Positions 37,285 through 46,547 of a DNA stretch of 48,506 nt are shown here, piece after piece. A program made the position numbers and the translations under genes. The notes beneath the pieces are model-generated. The model did no database searches. It was not told the origin of the DNA and saw nothing but the letters and a program-made list of their open reading frames with translations. This DNA is from Salaquimonas sp. (GTDB lineage: Bacteria > Pseudomonadota > Alphaproteobacteria > Rhizobiales > Rhizobiaceae): the NCBI GenBank assembly GCA_022340185.1, contig JAJDOK010000029.1, forward strand, positions 1 through 48,506, in the 5' to 3' direction. Position 1 is the first letter of the stretch; every line of letters starts with the position of its first letter.

Positions 37285-38100
37285 CTATTGAAGGAAGCCA
37301 CCGTCTTTCGCAAGTGCGAACAATGCACCGAGGCGGCCGGGACCCGCGGCCAGCAACGAGGGAAAGCCGAGCTTCGCCTGGTTGTAGCGCAGGGGATCGC
37401 CGGCCAGGTCGACAATGGCGCCGCCGGTTTCCGAAAGGATGAGATCGGCGGCGGCGAGATCCCAGTCATGCGCGCCCGGGCGCGCGAAGGCGCCGTCGAG
37501 TTCACCATTGGCGACCATGACGATGCGGCAGGCGAGCGACGGAATAAAAGGGACAATATCGATGCGCCCGGCAAAATGCTCGGCAAGTTCTGTGTTAAGC
37601 CGTTTCGAGCCGGTCACCCTTTGGATACCGGACGAGACCGGCGTCTGCATTGGTGAACCGTTCAGCCAGGCGCCCTTGCCGAGCGCCGCGGAAAAAGTGC
37701 GCCCCGCCGCCGGGCAATGGATGACGCCGGATTCGGGCCTTCCGTCGCGGACAACGCCGACACAGACCGCCCATTGCTTCTCGCCGGCAATGAAGCCGCG
37801 CGTGCCGTCGATCGGATCGATGACGAAGACACGCTCGCGGCCGAGCCGCTCGTCACTGTGTTCCGACTCTTCCGACAGCCAGCCATAATCCGGACGAGCG
37901 GCGAGAAGTTTTTCGTGGAGGAACTCGTTGACCTCGATATCGGCCTCGGAAACCGGGGAATTGCCGGATTTGGTCCACACGCGATTGTCGCCGGTGAAAT
38001 AGCGCATGGCGATCTCGCCCGCTTCACGTGCGACACCGACCATCTCTTCGAGGTCGCCCGGCATATCACCAGCGGCGGAACGGCGGCTATTTTCCGCCAA
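37285..38100 (-). CDS. cysQ: Inositol monophosphatase-family phosphatase, CysQ-like
   Basis: A 271-residue Mg-dependent phosphatase. The metal-binding motifs are EESEHSDERL (Glu), FVIDPIDGTRGFIAG (DPIDGT, about 92-103) and HDWDLAAADLIL (WDxAA, about 214-221). These fit CysQ, the 3'(2'),5'-bisphosphate nucleotidase that clears PAP, or a related inositol/sugar phosphatase. The TTG start lies inside the last codons of pmbA (14-base overlap) with GAGGG eight bases upstream, so translation should be coupled. It is followed by DUF4170. Confidence 0.87.
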   Translation of the reverse strand: MAENSRRSAAGDMPGDLEEMVGVAREAGEIAMRYFTGDNRVWTKSGNSPVSEADIEVNEFLHEKLLAARPDYGWLSEESEHSDERLGRERVFVIDPIDGTRGFIAGEKQWAVCVGVVRDGRPESGVIHCPAAGRTFSAALGKGAWLNGSPMQTPVSSGIQRVTGSKRLNTELAEHFAGRIDIVPFIPSLACRIVMVANGELDGAFARPGAHDWDLAAADLILSETGGAIVDLAGDPLRYNQAKLGFPSLLAAGPGRLGALFALAKDGGFLQ

Positions 38101-39430
38101 TTGTCATGCCCTCTATCAACAGGCTCGGAGCGTTGGCCGAGCCCCTGAATTCCAGATCGTCGGCCGGTGTCATCGACAGGAACATGTCCTTGAGATTGCC
38201 GGCAATGGTGATCTCGGAGACCGGATAGGCGATTTCGCCATTCTCGAACCAGTAGCCGGCCGCTCCCTTGGAATAGTCGCCGGTCACCATGTTAACGCCA
38301 TGGCCGATGGTTTCGGTGAGCAACAGCCCGGTGCCGACGCCTGCCATCATGTCGGCGACGCTCGTCCCGCCTGCCGCGATGTGGCAATTGGTCGGCGAAG
38401 GCGAGGTGCCGCCGCCGCCGCGTGCCGCACGGGCGTTGCTTTCGATGCCGAGTTCGCGCGCGTTTGCCCAATCGAGCACCCAGTCATAGAGCACGCCGGC
38501 CTCGACAAAGGTGATCGGCGCCGGTGCCATGCCTTCGCCGTCGAAGGGCCGCGAACCCAAACCACGCGGACGCAGCGGATCATCGGGGATGGTGATCGCC
38601 GCATTGGCGACCTGCTTGCCCATGGAGTCGCGAAGGAAGCTCGTCTTGCGCGCCACCGAGGCACCATTGATCGCGCTCATCAGCGCGCCAAGCATGCCTG
38701 TCGAGATACGCCGGTCGAAAATGACCGGCACGGCGCCGCTTTTGACCTGGCGCGGATTGAGCCGGCGAACCACGCGTTCGCCGGCAACGCGGCCAATCTC
38801 GGCGGGGTCCTTTAAATCTTCCAGATGAACGGCGGAATGGAAATCGTAGTCGCGTTCCATGCCGGTCCCCTCCCCGGCGACCATGGCCGCCGAAGTCGAA
38901 AAGCGCGAAACGGCATAGCTGCCGGTAAAGCCGGTCGAGGTGGCGAGCACGAAACCGGACAGTCCCCAACCGGCTCGCGCACCCATGGATTTCGACACAC
39001 CCGGCACGGCCAGCCCAGCCGCCTCGCAGGCAAGGGCGGTGTCTCCCAGCATGGCGGCGTCGGCGGTCGCGGTATCGCAAAGATCGAGGTCAGGCCAGGA
39101 CTTGGCCAGCTTTTCAGCCGGCGCCAGGCCCTGAAAAGGATCCTCCGGCGAAACCTTCGCCATGGCAACGGCGCGCTCGGCCAGCTCGACACGGCCGGCA
39201 ATGTTGTTGGCGCTGACGGTGGCGACCTTCTTTCCGACAAAGACGCGCAGCGAGAAATCGTCGGCCTCGGATCGGCCGGTGTTCTCGATCTGGCCGTCGC
39301 GCACCTCGGCGCCGAGCGACTGGCCCCGCGCCACGACAACGTCGCAGGCATCGGCGCCGGCCTTCAACGCGGTCTCGACCAGGCTGGCGGCATCTGCCTC
39401 CAATCCGGCCATGTTGATCGATTCGGGCAT
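38087..39430 (-). CDS. pmbA: TldD/PmbA-family protein, PmbA type
   Basis: A 447-residue protein of the PmbA (TldE) half of the TldD/TldE protease. The PmbA signature is visible: an N-terminal RDGQIENTGRSEADDFSLRVFVG domain and C-terminal GTSPSPTNCHIAAGGTSVADMMAG then GLLLTETIGHGVNMVTGDYS. It lacks the metal-binding HExxxH that marks the catalytic TldD subunit, as expected for PmbA. It processes antibiotic peptides and toxins with TldD in E. coli; no TldD gene is in this window. The ATG at 39430 has AAGGAG upstream. It opens the operon pmbA-cysQ-DUF4170-acyltransferase-waaA-lpxK. Confidence 0.92.
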   Translation of the reverse strand: MPESINMAGLEADAASLVETALKAGADACDVVVARGQSLGAEVRDGQIENTGRSEADDFSLRVFVGKKVATVSANNIAGRVELAERAVAMAKVSPEDPFQGLAPAEKLAKSWPDLDLCDTATADAAMLGDTALACEAAGLAVPGVSKSMGARAGWGLSGFVLATSTGFTGSYAVSRFSTSAAMVAGEGTGMERDYDFHSAVHLEDLKDPAEIGRVAGERVVRRLNPRQVKSGAVPVIFDRRISTGMLGALMSAINGASVARKTSFLRDSMGKQVANAAITIPDDPLRPRGLGSRPFDGEGMAPAPITFVEAGVLYDWVLDWANARELGIESNARAARGGGGTSPSPTNCHIAAGGTSVADMMAGVGTGLLLTETIGHGVNMVTGDYSKGAAGYWFENGEIAYPVSEITIAGNLKDMFLSMTPADDLEFRGSANAPSLLIEGMTIGGK

Positions 39431-39523
39431 GAAACTCCTTCCGGGACACACAGGTAGGCAGACGGGCGGAAAAGCGGTGCGCTGAAATGGTTCGCTTTCG
39501 GGAGATAGCGGAGGGCAGATGCT

Positions 39524-39553
39524 TTGACAATGTCGGCCGCGCACGGGAATAAT
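39524..39553 (+). promoter_or_regulatory. Promoter of the Kef-type antiporter gene
   Basis: TTGACA (39524-39529) and AATAAT (39548-39553, five of six bases) are 18 bases apart, about 120 bases before the TTG start. The leader holds two hairpins, CGGGCAC...GTGCCCG (39568-39593) and GCAGC-AGAAG-GCTGC (39622-39636). Confidence 0.65.
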
Positions 39554-39671
39554 CACAAACAGCGGATCGGGCACGCATATCGCCTGGTGCCCGTCCTTCA
39601 GGGCAGGGATACAGGGCGCCGGCAGCAGAAGGCTGCTCCGTTCCTGCAATCGCGGTTTCCGGGAGAAGCAT

Positions 39672-41531
39672 TTGGCGGATATCCAGCCGTTCTTTGTCGA
39701 TGCGATCGTGCTACTGGCCGGCGCCGTGATCACCGCGCCCGTGTTCAAGCGCATCGGTCTGGGAACCGTGCTCGGCTATCTGGCAGCCGGCGTGGCGATC
39801 GGACCGATCATCGGCTTCATTCGCAAACCGGAAGATATCCTGCACTTCGCCGAACTCGGCGTGGTCATGCTGCTGTTCATCATCGGGCTGGAACTGAAGC
39901 CTTCACGATTATGGTCGATGCGCTACGACATATTCGGTCTTGGCACGCTTCAGGTCGTCGTCACCGGGCTGGCGCTGGCGCTGGTCGGCGGTCTGTTCCT
40001 CGATTCGGCGGGCCGAGCCATCATTGTCGGCTTCGGACTGGCGCTGTCTTCGACGGCCTTTGCCTTGCAGACGCTGGAGGAAGCCGGCGACACCAATTCT
40101 GCCCATGGCCGCAAGGCGTTCGCGATCCTGCTGCTGCAGGACATGGCGATCGTGCCACTGCTCGCTCTGGTGCCGCTGTTTTCCCGCCACGGCCAGGCGG
40201 GGCTCGGCTGGGGCGCGTTCGGCGGCGGGCTTGCCGCAATCGCGGTGCTGATCCTGGCCGGGCGCTATCTGCTCAATCCGCTGTTCCGCGCAATCGCCAA
40301 GGCCGGTGCGCGCGAGGTGATGATCGCCGCCGCACTGTTCGTGGTGTTCGGAGCGGCCATGCTGATGCAGCTTGCCGGCATGAGCATGGCGCTCGGCGCC
40401 TTCCTCGCCGGCGTACTGCTCGCCGATTCCGCCTTCCGCCACGAGATCGAAGCCAATATCGAGCCGTTTCGCGGCCTGCTGCTCGGCCTGTTCTTCATGG
40501 CGATCGGCATGTCGCTCGATCTCGGCGTATTGCTGCAATACTGGTATGTGATCCTCCTTGCCGTACCGATCGCGATGGCGATCAAGGCGGTGCTGATCTA
40601 CATCGCCTGCCGGCTGTTCCGCACCTCGCACCAGACCGCCGTGCGCGTCGCGGCGGTACTGCCACAGCATGGCGAATTCGGCTTCGTTCTGTTTTCCGCA
40701 GCACTGTCGATGGGCGTGATCGACCGCGAATTGTCGTCGATCCTGATTGCCATCGTCATCCTGTCTATGTTGCTGACACCGTTTTCGGTGCGCCTCGGCG
40801 AGAAACTGCTCGAAAGAATACAGGACGAGGAGGAACCGGACGAGGATTTCGAAGGCGCCGGCTCACCAGTGCTGATGATCGGTTTTTCACGTGTGGGACA
40901 AGTCGCCTCGCAGGCGCTGCTCGCCAGCGGTGTCGAGATGACGATCATCGACAATGATCCGGAGAACATCCGCAACGCCTCGCGCTTCGGCTACCGCATC
41001 TATTTCGGCGACGGTCGGCGCGCCGAAGTGCTCAGGGCAGCCGGCATCGAGCACTCGGAACTGGTCGCCATCTGCACACATCGGCCCGAGGTGACGACGA
41101 GAATTATCGAACTGGTCAGCCGGGAATGGCCGCAAAAACTGATTTATGTGCGCGCCTTCGACCGGGCACACAGCCTGCAGATCATGGACATGGATGTCGA
41201 TTTCCATATTCGTGAGACGTTCGAATCGGCACTGGTGCTGGGCGGCAAGATGCTGGAAGGGCTGGGCCGCTCGCCAGAAGAAGCGGCGGCCGTCGTCGAC
41301 GATGTGCGCCGGCGTGACGCCGAAAGGCTGCTGATCCAGAAGAGCGAGGGCATCCATGCCGGTGCGCACATGCTGCATACGCGCGCGGTGAAGCCGGAGC
41401 CGCTGATCGAACCCAAGCACGAGGCCGAAGCGCTAGACGAGGCGGCACGCGAGATCATCGCCCAGGAGGAAGCTGAACGCGGAGACGGGGAAAAGGACAA
41501 GGCGGCCGGCAAGGAGGAGAACGCCGCATGA
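39672..41531 (+). CDS. Kef-type K+/H+ antiporter (CPA2) with a TrkA-N domain
   Basis: A 619-residue CPA2 transporter like KefB/KefC. The N-terminal 385 residues form about 12 helices, with FAELGVVMLLFIIGLELKPSRLW and GGAALLMQLAGMSMALGAFLAG-like segments typical of the family, including ILLLQDMAIVPLLA. The C-terminal RCK/TrkA-N domain (about 395-530) binds nucleotide or glutathione adducts. The usual GxGxxG loop reads GFSRVG, so the middle Gly is Ser. A charged C-terminal tail follows. The TTG start has GGGAGAAG upstream. The name KefB or KefC cannot be chosen from sequence alone. The MATE gene follows on the same strand. Confidence 0.93.
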   Translation: MADIQPFFVDAIVLLAGAVITAPVFKRIGLGTVLGYLAAGVAIGPIIGFIRKPEDILHFAELGVVMLLFIIGLELKPSRLWSMRYDIFGLGTLQVVVTGLALALVGGLFLDSAGRAIIVGFGLALSSTAFALQTLEEAGDTNSAHGRKAFAILLLQDMAIVPLLALVPLFSRHGQAGLGWGAFGGGLAAIAVLILAGRYLLNPLFRAIAKAGAREVMIAAALFVVFGAAMLMQLAGMSMALGAFLAGVLLADSAFRHEIEANIEPFRGLLLGLFFMAIGMSLDLGVLLQYWYVILLAVPIAMAIKAVLIYIACRLFRTSHQTAVRVAAVLPQHGEFGFVLFSAALSMGVIDRELSSILIAIVILSMLLTPFSVRLGEKLLERIQDEEEPDEDFEGAGSPVLMIGFSRVGQVASQALLASGVEMTIIDNDPENIRNASRFGYRIYFGDGRRAEVLRAAGIEHSELVAICTHRPEVTTRIIELVSREWPQKLIYVRAFDRAHSLQIMDMDVDFHIRETFESALVLGGKMLEGLGRSPEEAAAVVDDVRRRDAERLLIQKSEGIHAGAHMLHTRAVKPEPLIEPKHEAEALDEAAREIIAQEEAERGDGEKDKAAGKEENAA

Positions 41532-41589
41532 ACGCCAGGACGGGCAGGCAAATGGCCGGTATTTCCGCCGCCCGGGATCGCGTGCAATC

Positions 41590-43065
41590 GTGACATCGAC
41601 GGAGACCGACGGCGAGCGCGGGGTCTTCACGCAGGGTTCGACCATACGCCATGTGCTGGTCATGTCGGCGACGGGCGCGGTCGGCCTGGTCGCGATCTTC
41701 TTCGTCGATCTCGCCAATCTGTTCTACATCTCGCTACTCGGACAACAGGAACTGGCGGCTGCCGTCGGCTATGCCTCGACGGTCATCTTCTTTTCGGTGA
41801 CCGCCAATGTCGGCTTCACCATCGCGGCAACGGCGGTGACCGCGCGCGCCTATGGCTCACGCGACACTTCCGCAGCGCACAAGAACGCGGCCGGCTCGCT
41901 CGTCTTCACTGTGATCCTCAACATCGTGCTGGCAGCGATCTTTTATCCGTTTCTGGGGCCGATGCTGGACCTGCTCGGGGCGACGGGCCAGACGAGGGCG
42001 ATCGCGCTCGGCTTCATGCAGATCGTCGTACCCTCGATCCCGCTGCTGGGGCTTGGCATGTGCACCTCCGGCCTGCTCCGCGCGAAGGGCGACGCCCGGC
42101 GCGCCATGTATGTGACCCTGTCGTCGGGACTTGCCTCGGCGGTGATCGATCCGATCCTCATCTTCGGCCTCGATCTCGGCGTCACAGGGGCGGCGCTTTC
42201 GGTCGTCATCGTGCGCTTCATCTTCGTTGCGGTCGGCTTTCACGGCGTTTGGGTCGTTCACAGCATGCTTGAATGGCCCGACCGGCACTGGCTCAAGCGT
42301 CTTGCCAGGCCGTTCCTCGGCATCGGCGTGCCGGCTGTGGCCACCGCGATCGCCAATCCGGTGGGCAATGCCTATGTCACCAGTGTGATCGCGCAGTTCG
42401 GCGATGACGCCGTGGCGGGTTGGGCGATCGTCGGGCGTGTCATTCCGCTGGCCTTCGCCGCCGTGTTCTCGCTGTCGGGCTCGGTCGGACCGATCCTCAG
42501 CCAGAATTACGGTTCGGGGCTGTTCGAACGAGTCAACACCACGCTTCGCGACAGCCTTGTCTTCTGCGTGAGCTATGTGCTCGTCATGTGGGCGCTGCTG
42601 GCGCTGGTGAAAAATGTCATCATCATCGTGTTCGGCGCGACGGGCGCCGCGGCCGAACTGATCGACTTCTTCTGCCTGATCGTCGCCGGTTCCTTCGTCT
42701 TCACCGGCGCGCTGTTCGTCGCCAATGCCGCGTTCAACAATCTCGGCTACCCAATGCTTTCCACCCTGTTCAACTGGGGAAGGGCGACACTCGGCACCAT
42801 TCCCTTCGTTTATTTCGGCATCGCCTACGGGCCGAAGGGCGTGCTTGCCGGATGGGGTCTCGGCGCGATCGTTTTCGGTGCGGCCGCGGTGGTTGTGTGC
42901 TTCCAGGTGCTGCGCAGACTGCCGGAACGCGCCGCGCGCGAAGGCATTTTCGCTGCGGAAATGCCCGCCGTGCCCACCGCACAATCGCCGTTCAGTTCGG
43001 GTCGCGCGGCAGGTGTCGTACTGGGTACCGGTCACGTGCAAAAAAGACCGCCCGACACGCGCTAG
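41590..43065 (+). CDS. MATE-family efflux protein
   Basis: A 491-residue multidrug and toxin extrusion transporter with 12 helices. LANLFYISLLGQQELAAAVG, the first-half motif with the conserved acidic and Pro pattern, is followed by VGVPAVATAIANPVGNAYVT and FNWGRATLGTIPFVYFG in the second half. Substrates are unknown. The GTG start lies 58 bases after the antiporter stop and has no strong Shine-Dalgarno. It converges with the patatin gene; their stop codons share the four bases CTAG at 43062-43065. Confidence 0.9.
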   Translation: MTSTETDGERGVFTQGSTIRHVLVMSATGAVGLVAIFFVDLANLFYISLLGQQELAAAVGYASTVIFFSVTANVGFTIAATAVTARAYGSRDTSAAHKNAAGSLVFTVILNIVLAAIFYPFLGPMLDLLGATGQTRAIALGFMQIVVPSIPLLGLGMCTSGLLRAKGDARRAMYVTLSSGLASAVIDPILIFGLDLGVTGAALSVVIVRFIFVAVGFHGVWVVHSMLEWPDRHWLKRLARPFLGIGVPAVATAIANPVGNAYVTSVIAQFGDDAVAGWAIVGRVIPLAFAAVFSLSGSVGPILSQNYGSGLFERVNTTLRDSLVFCVSYVLVMWALLALVKNVIIIVFGATGAAAELIDFFCLIVAGSFVFTGALFVANAAFNNLGYPMLSTLFNWGRATLGTIPFVYFGIAYGPKGVLAGWGLGAIVFGAAAVVVCFQVLRRLPERAAREGIFAAEMPAVPTAQSPFSSGRAAGVVLGTGHVQKRPPDTR

Positions 43066-43892
43066 CTATTTTCCAGGAGGCGGGAGAGGTCCTCGCGCAC
43101 CTTTGCGCGCACGCCCTCGGCCTTGTCGAGAATGGTCTTGGTGTGAAGGAAATCGAGCACGCGAATGCCATCGACGGGCGGGCGAACGAGCAGATCCGGT
43201 TTATGCAGACGCAACTTCATCGATATGATGGTCTGCATGAGCAACTGGCTGGCGCCAAAGGCCGCCTCAATGCGGGTGGGCAGGCGCGACGGGTCCTCCT
43301 TGGTCGGCATGCCGACCACATCAACGGCGACGACAAGACGTCCGGGCGCCTCGACGATATCGAAGGCGACAGGGTTGGCGATGCCACCGTCGATATGGAC
43401 GCGACCATTGACAAGTTGCGGGCGGAAGATCGCCGGAATCGCGATCGAGGCGGCGATGGCCGGGAAAAGCCCGCCTTCCTTGATGACGGTCAGCGAACTG
43501 CCATAAAAGTCGGTCGCGGTGACCATGAGCGGGATATCCAGCTCCTCGAAGGTCTCGGGAAAATCCTCGGGCAGAAATGCGCGCAGCGCCTTCTCCGCAT
43601 CGAGTTCGCCAAATCGCAGAATGGCGCCGGAAAACATCGAGCCGATGCTGTCGGGTCGCAGGCGCCAGAGGCGGCTCATGACATTCGAACGGTCGGAGAA
43701 GATTTCGACGGTGTGGCGGCGTATCGCCTCGCCCGGCATGCCCGCGGCATAGGCGGCGCCGATGATGGCGCCGATCGAAGTGCCGGCAATAACGCAGGGT
43801 TTGACGCCCAGATCGTCGAAGGCTTCGAGCACCGGGATATGGGCAAGGCCGCGTGCGCCGCCGCCGCCCAGAACAAGGGCAACTTCCTTCAC
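43062..43892 (-). CDS. Patatin-like phospholipase
   Basis: A 276-residue lipid acyl hydrolase. LVLGGGGARGLAHIPVLEA holds the oxyanion GGGARG (about residues 7-14), the nucleophile is in GTSIGAIIG (GTSIG, about 37-41), and the catalytic Asp is in HIDGGIANP (about 168-171). The organisation resembles the bacterial RssA/YchK subfamily of about 300 residues. The GTG start overlaps the rsmD stop in the shared bases GTGA, so translation is coupled. The end overlaps the convergent MATE gene. Confidence 0.93.
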   Translation of the reverse strand: MKEVALVLGGGGARGLAHIPVLEAFDDLGVKPCVIAGTSIGAIIGAAYAAGMPGEAIRRHTVEIFSDRSNVMSRLWRLRPDSIGSMFSGAILRFGELDAEKALRAFLPEDFPETFEELDIPLMVTATDFYGSSLTVIKEGGLFPAIAASIAIPAIFRPQLVNGRVHIDGGIANPVAFDIVEAPGRLVVAVDVVGMPTKEDPSRLPTRIEAAFGASQLLMQTIISMKLRLHKPDLLVRPPVDGIRVLDFLHTKTILDKAEGVRAKVREDLSRLLENS

Positions 43893-44464
43893 CTGTTCGA
43901 TTCCTGACTAGGGTGACTTGTCGGTTCGAAGAAGCCTAGCACGCTGTCGCCGAATTCGCGCCGGTCAAGTGCGACAAAGTCAGGTAGCGACGACGGGGCA
44001 TGACCGCGCGCTTCCTCGAGCACGAGCAGCGCGTCTTCATTCAGCCAGCCGCCTTCGGCAAGGGTACGCGCCGCCCTTTCGCCGAGCCCCGTGCCATAGG
44101 GCGGATCGGCGAAGGCAAGATCGAAGGGCTGCATGGTGCCGATCGCGCCAAGCTTCGAGGCATCGCGGCGGAAGATCTGCGTCCTGCCGGTCAGGCCGAG
44201 CGCCTCGATATTGGTGCGGATGAGGCTCCTGCCCTCGACGGACGCGTCGACAAACAACGCGAAGGCAGCGCCCCGCGACAAGGCTTCCAGGCCGAGCGCG
44301 CCGGTGCCGGCAAAAAGGTCTATGACGCGCGATCCCTCGAGGTCGATGCGGCTGGCCAGGATATTGAACAGGCTCTCGCGCGTGCGGTCGGTGGTCGGCC
44401 GGATCGCCTGTCCCTTCGGCGCGGCGAGCGAACGCCCGCGAAACTCACCGCCGACGATCCGCAC
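43889..44464 (-). CDS. rsmD: 16S rRNA (guanine966-N2)-methyltransferase
   Basis: A 191-residue SAM-dependent methyltransferase of the ribosomal small-subunit [16 protein letters not shown] is the family's N-terminal signature, followed by [28 protein letters not shown] (SAM site) and the catalytic FADPPYG (about 128-134). The GTG at 44464 is chosen because it starts exactly at the signature. An upstream GTG at 44494 adds ten residues without support. It overlaps the rluB end by 20 bases and the patatin start by 4, so the three form a coupled unit. Confidence 0.93.
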   Translation of the reverse strand: MRIVGGEFRGRSLAAPKGQAIRPTTDRTRESLFNILASRIDLEGSRVIDLFAGTGALGLEALSRGAAFALFVDASVEGRSLIRTNIEALGLTGRTQIFRRDASKLGAIGTMQPFDLAFADPPYGTGLGERAARTLAEGGWLNEDALLVLEEARGHAPSSLPDFVALDRREFGDSVLGFFEPTSHPSQESNR

Positions 44465-45533
44465 CGGGCCTGCCCTGCTTGCTCCTGCCGCCACCTGGAC
44501 GATGTCCCGCCTTCGGGTTTGGAGCTTTCGTCTCCAGCCGGTCGAGGGCGTCGCGTTGCGTGCGACGATGCGGTTTGCCGGTCGGACTTTGCCTTTTCGG
44601 CTTCCCGTCTGCTTCCCCGGTCTTCTTGCGGCCGCCTCCTGCAGCCTCGACCGTCTCTGCCTTGTCCGTGACGGGCCGATCCATGACCGGCGCGTCGAAA
44701 TCGGCGCCGGCCGCCTCGATCAGGCGCGCGCCGAGCTGGTCACGCAGGGTGCGGCCCCTGATCTCGCGGGTCTCGCCCTCGACCAGATCGCCAAGCTGAA
44801 ACGGGCCATAGGAGATGCGGATCAGCCGGTTGACGGTGAGGCCAAGCGCGCCCAGCACCTTCTTGACCTCTCGGTTCTTGCCTTCGCGCAGGCCGATGGT
44901 GAGCCAGACATTGCTCCCCTGCACGCGGTCGATCGCGGCCTCGATCACGCCATAGAGAATGCCGTCCACCGCGATGCCGTCATGCAATCTGTCGAGTTCG
45001 GCCTGGTCGATCCTGCCATGTGCGCGCACGCGGTAGCGGCGGAGCCAACCGGTCGAGGGCAGTTCGAGCACCCGTGCGAGGCCGCCGTCATTGGTGAGCA
45101 GCAGCAGTCCCTCGGTATTGATGTCGAGGCGGCCGACCGAAATGACGCGCGGCATGGCTTTCGGCAGGGCAGCAAAGACGGTGGGCCGGCCCTGCGGATC
45201 GCGATTGGTCGTCACCAGCCCCGCGGGCTTGTGATAGAGCCACAGCCTGGTGCGTTCACGACTGGCAAGCGGCGTACCGTCGACCTCGATGCGGTCATCG
45301 GGCCCGACGTTCAGGGCCGGGGTGTCGATGACACACCCGTTGATCGTCACACGGCCGGCGACAATCCACGTCTCCGCCTCACGGCGCGAGCACAGGCCGG
45401 CACGGGCAAGGCGCTTGGCGATGCGTTCGCGCGCCTCCGCCGGAGCACTGTCCCGCACCGCCTGATCCGGGTTTTTCCCGGGTGCGCCGGATCGCCGTCC
45501 GGGCCGCTTGCGTGTCGCAGTTTGCTTTTGCAT
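44445..45533 (-). CDS. rluB: 23S rRNA pseudouridine synthase, RluB/RsuA family
   Basis: A 362-residue enzyme that isomerises uridine in 23S rRNA. An S4 RNA-binding domain (about 36-95: [21 protein letters not shown]) leads the RsuA/RluB catalytic domain with [18 protein letters not shown], where the Asp is the nucleophile, and the [19 protein letters not shown] motif. The C-terminal 85 residues are a Lys/Arg/Gly-rich disordered tail, common in alphaproteobacterial RluB and possibly RNA-binding. It is divergent from tadA with 54 bases between, and heads the rluB-rsmD-patatin unit. Confidence 0.93.
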   Translation of the reverse strand: MQKQTATRKRPGRRSGAPGKNPDQAVRDSAPAEARERIAKRLARAGLCSRREAETWIVAGRVTINGCVIDTPALNVGPDDRIEVDGTPLASRERTRLWLYHKPAGLVTTNRDPQGRPTVFAALPKAMPRVISVGRLDINTEGLLLLTNDGGLARVLELPSTGWLRRYRVRAHGRIDQAELDRLHDGIAVDGILYGVIEAAIDRVQGSNVWLTIGLREGKNREVKKVLGALGLTVNRLIRISYGPFQLGDLVEGETREIRGRTLRDQLGARLIEAAGADFDAPVMDRPVTDKAETVEAAGGGRKKTGEADGKPKRQSPTGKPHRRTQRDALDRLETKAPNPKAGHRPGGGRSKQGRPGADRRR

Positions 45534-45587
45534 GGGAATGCCCTATCAGACCGCGTGAACGGGCGCGATAGCTGATTGAGGGAAATC

Positions 45588-46028
45588 ATGGCCGGTTTCA
45601 TGGAAGCCGCTCTTGAGGAAGCACAGGCGGCAGGTGCGCGCGGCGAGGTGCCGATCGGTGCGGTCGTGGTGTGCGACGAGGTGATTGTCGCGCGGGCGGG
45701 AAACCGTACGCTGGAGATGAAGGACCCGACCGCGCATGCCGAAATCCTGGTGATCCGGCAGGCCTGCACCAGCCTAGGCAATGAACGCCTCACCGACTGC
45801 GATCTGTATGTCACGCTGGAACCCTGCCCGATGTGCGCGGCGGCAATCTCGTATGCCCGGATCAGACGGCTTTATTACGGTGCTGAAGATCCGAAGGGCG
45901 GCGCAGTGGAACATGGGGTGCGCTTCTTCGGCGATCCCTCCTGCCACCACGCACCGGATGTCTATTCGGGACTGGCGGCCGGCCAGGCATCGCAAATGCT
46001 TCGGGATTTCTTCGCGGCAAGGCGATGA
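45588..46028 (+). CDS. tadA: tRNA-specific adenosine deaminase
   Basis: A 146-residue zinc deaminase that converts A34 to inosine in tRNA-Arg(ACG). The HAE motif in PTAHAEILVI (about 50-55) and PCPMCAAAI (about 82-90) give the zinc and proton-shuttle residues. EVPIGAVVV and the C-terminal RRLYYGAEDPKGGA fit TadA. The ATG at 45588 has AGGGA close upstream; a TTG at 45576 is possible. The thioesterase gene follows after 28 bases. Confidence 0.95.
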   Translation: MAGFMEAALEEAQAAGARGEVPIGAVVVCDEVIVARAGNRTLEMKDPTAHAEILVIRQACTSLGNERLTDCDLYVTLEPCPMCAAAISYARIRRLYYGAEDPKGGAVEHGVRFFGDPSCHHAPDVYSGLAAGQASQMLRDFFAARR

Positions 46029-46056
46029 GTCCAATGATGCCCGGGAGCCACGACTC

Positions 46057-46542
46057 GTGAAAACGCAGGAACTCGAAACCTATCTGCACGAGCAGATACC
46101 CTTGTCACTTGCCATGGGCGTTTCGGTCGTCTCGATCAGCGACGAAAACGTCGTTCTGACTGCACCGCTCGTCCCCAACATCAACCACCGCGAAACGCTG
46201 TTCGGTGGCAGTGCCTCGGCAATTGCCATTCTGGCTGCATGGTCGCTGGTCCATACCCGTCTTGCCGCAGCAGGCATGACACGCGCCATTGTCATCCGGC
46301 GCAACACCATGAAGTACGAATTGCCGGTCGACGACAGCTTTGCCACGCGCTCTTTCCTGGAACAGCCGGACAGATGGCAGGGATTTGTCGAGAAGCTTGC
46401 CGAGAGAGGAATGGCGAAAATCCAGGTCGGCGCCGATCTGGAATGTCACGGAAGGCGGACAGGTCATCTCACCGGCGAATTCGTCGCATTCGATACCGCA
46501 ACGCTAAAGCGCGTGAACAATCTCACGCCCAAATTGCGCTGA
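46057..46542 (+). CDS. YiiD_C-type putative thioesterase
   Basis: A 161-residue hot-dog-fold protein resembling the C-terminal domain of E. coli YiiD (FabY). The signature is NINHRETLFGGSASAIAILAAW (residues about 40-61, with the His and the Gly-rich helix start) and IVIRRNTMKYELPVD. Such proteins may act as acyl-ACP/CoA thioesterases or decarboxylases. The N-terminal GNAT domain of YiiD is absent here. The GTG at 46057 is preceded by GGGAG. It follows tadA and converges with the lipoprotein gene after 5 bases. Confidence 0.82.
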   Translation: MKTQELETYLHEQIPLSLAMGVSVVSISDENVVLTAPLVPNINHRETLFGGSASAIAILAAWSLVHTRLAAAGMTRAIVIRRNTMKYELPVDDSFATRSFLEQPDRWQGFVEKLAERGMAKIQVGADLECHGRRTGHLTGEFVAFDTATLKRVNNLTPKLR

Positions 46543-46547
46543 ACGGA

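Noticed and set aside
42420..43907. A 495-residue plus-strand frame
   Set aside because: It overlaps MATE and the antisense of patatin, both of which have conserved motifs.
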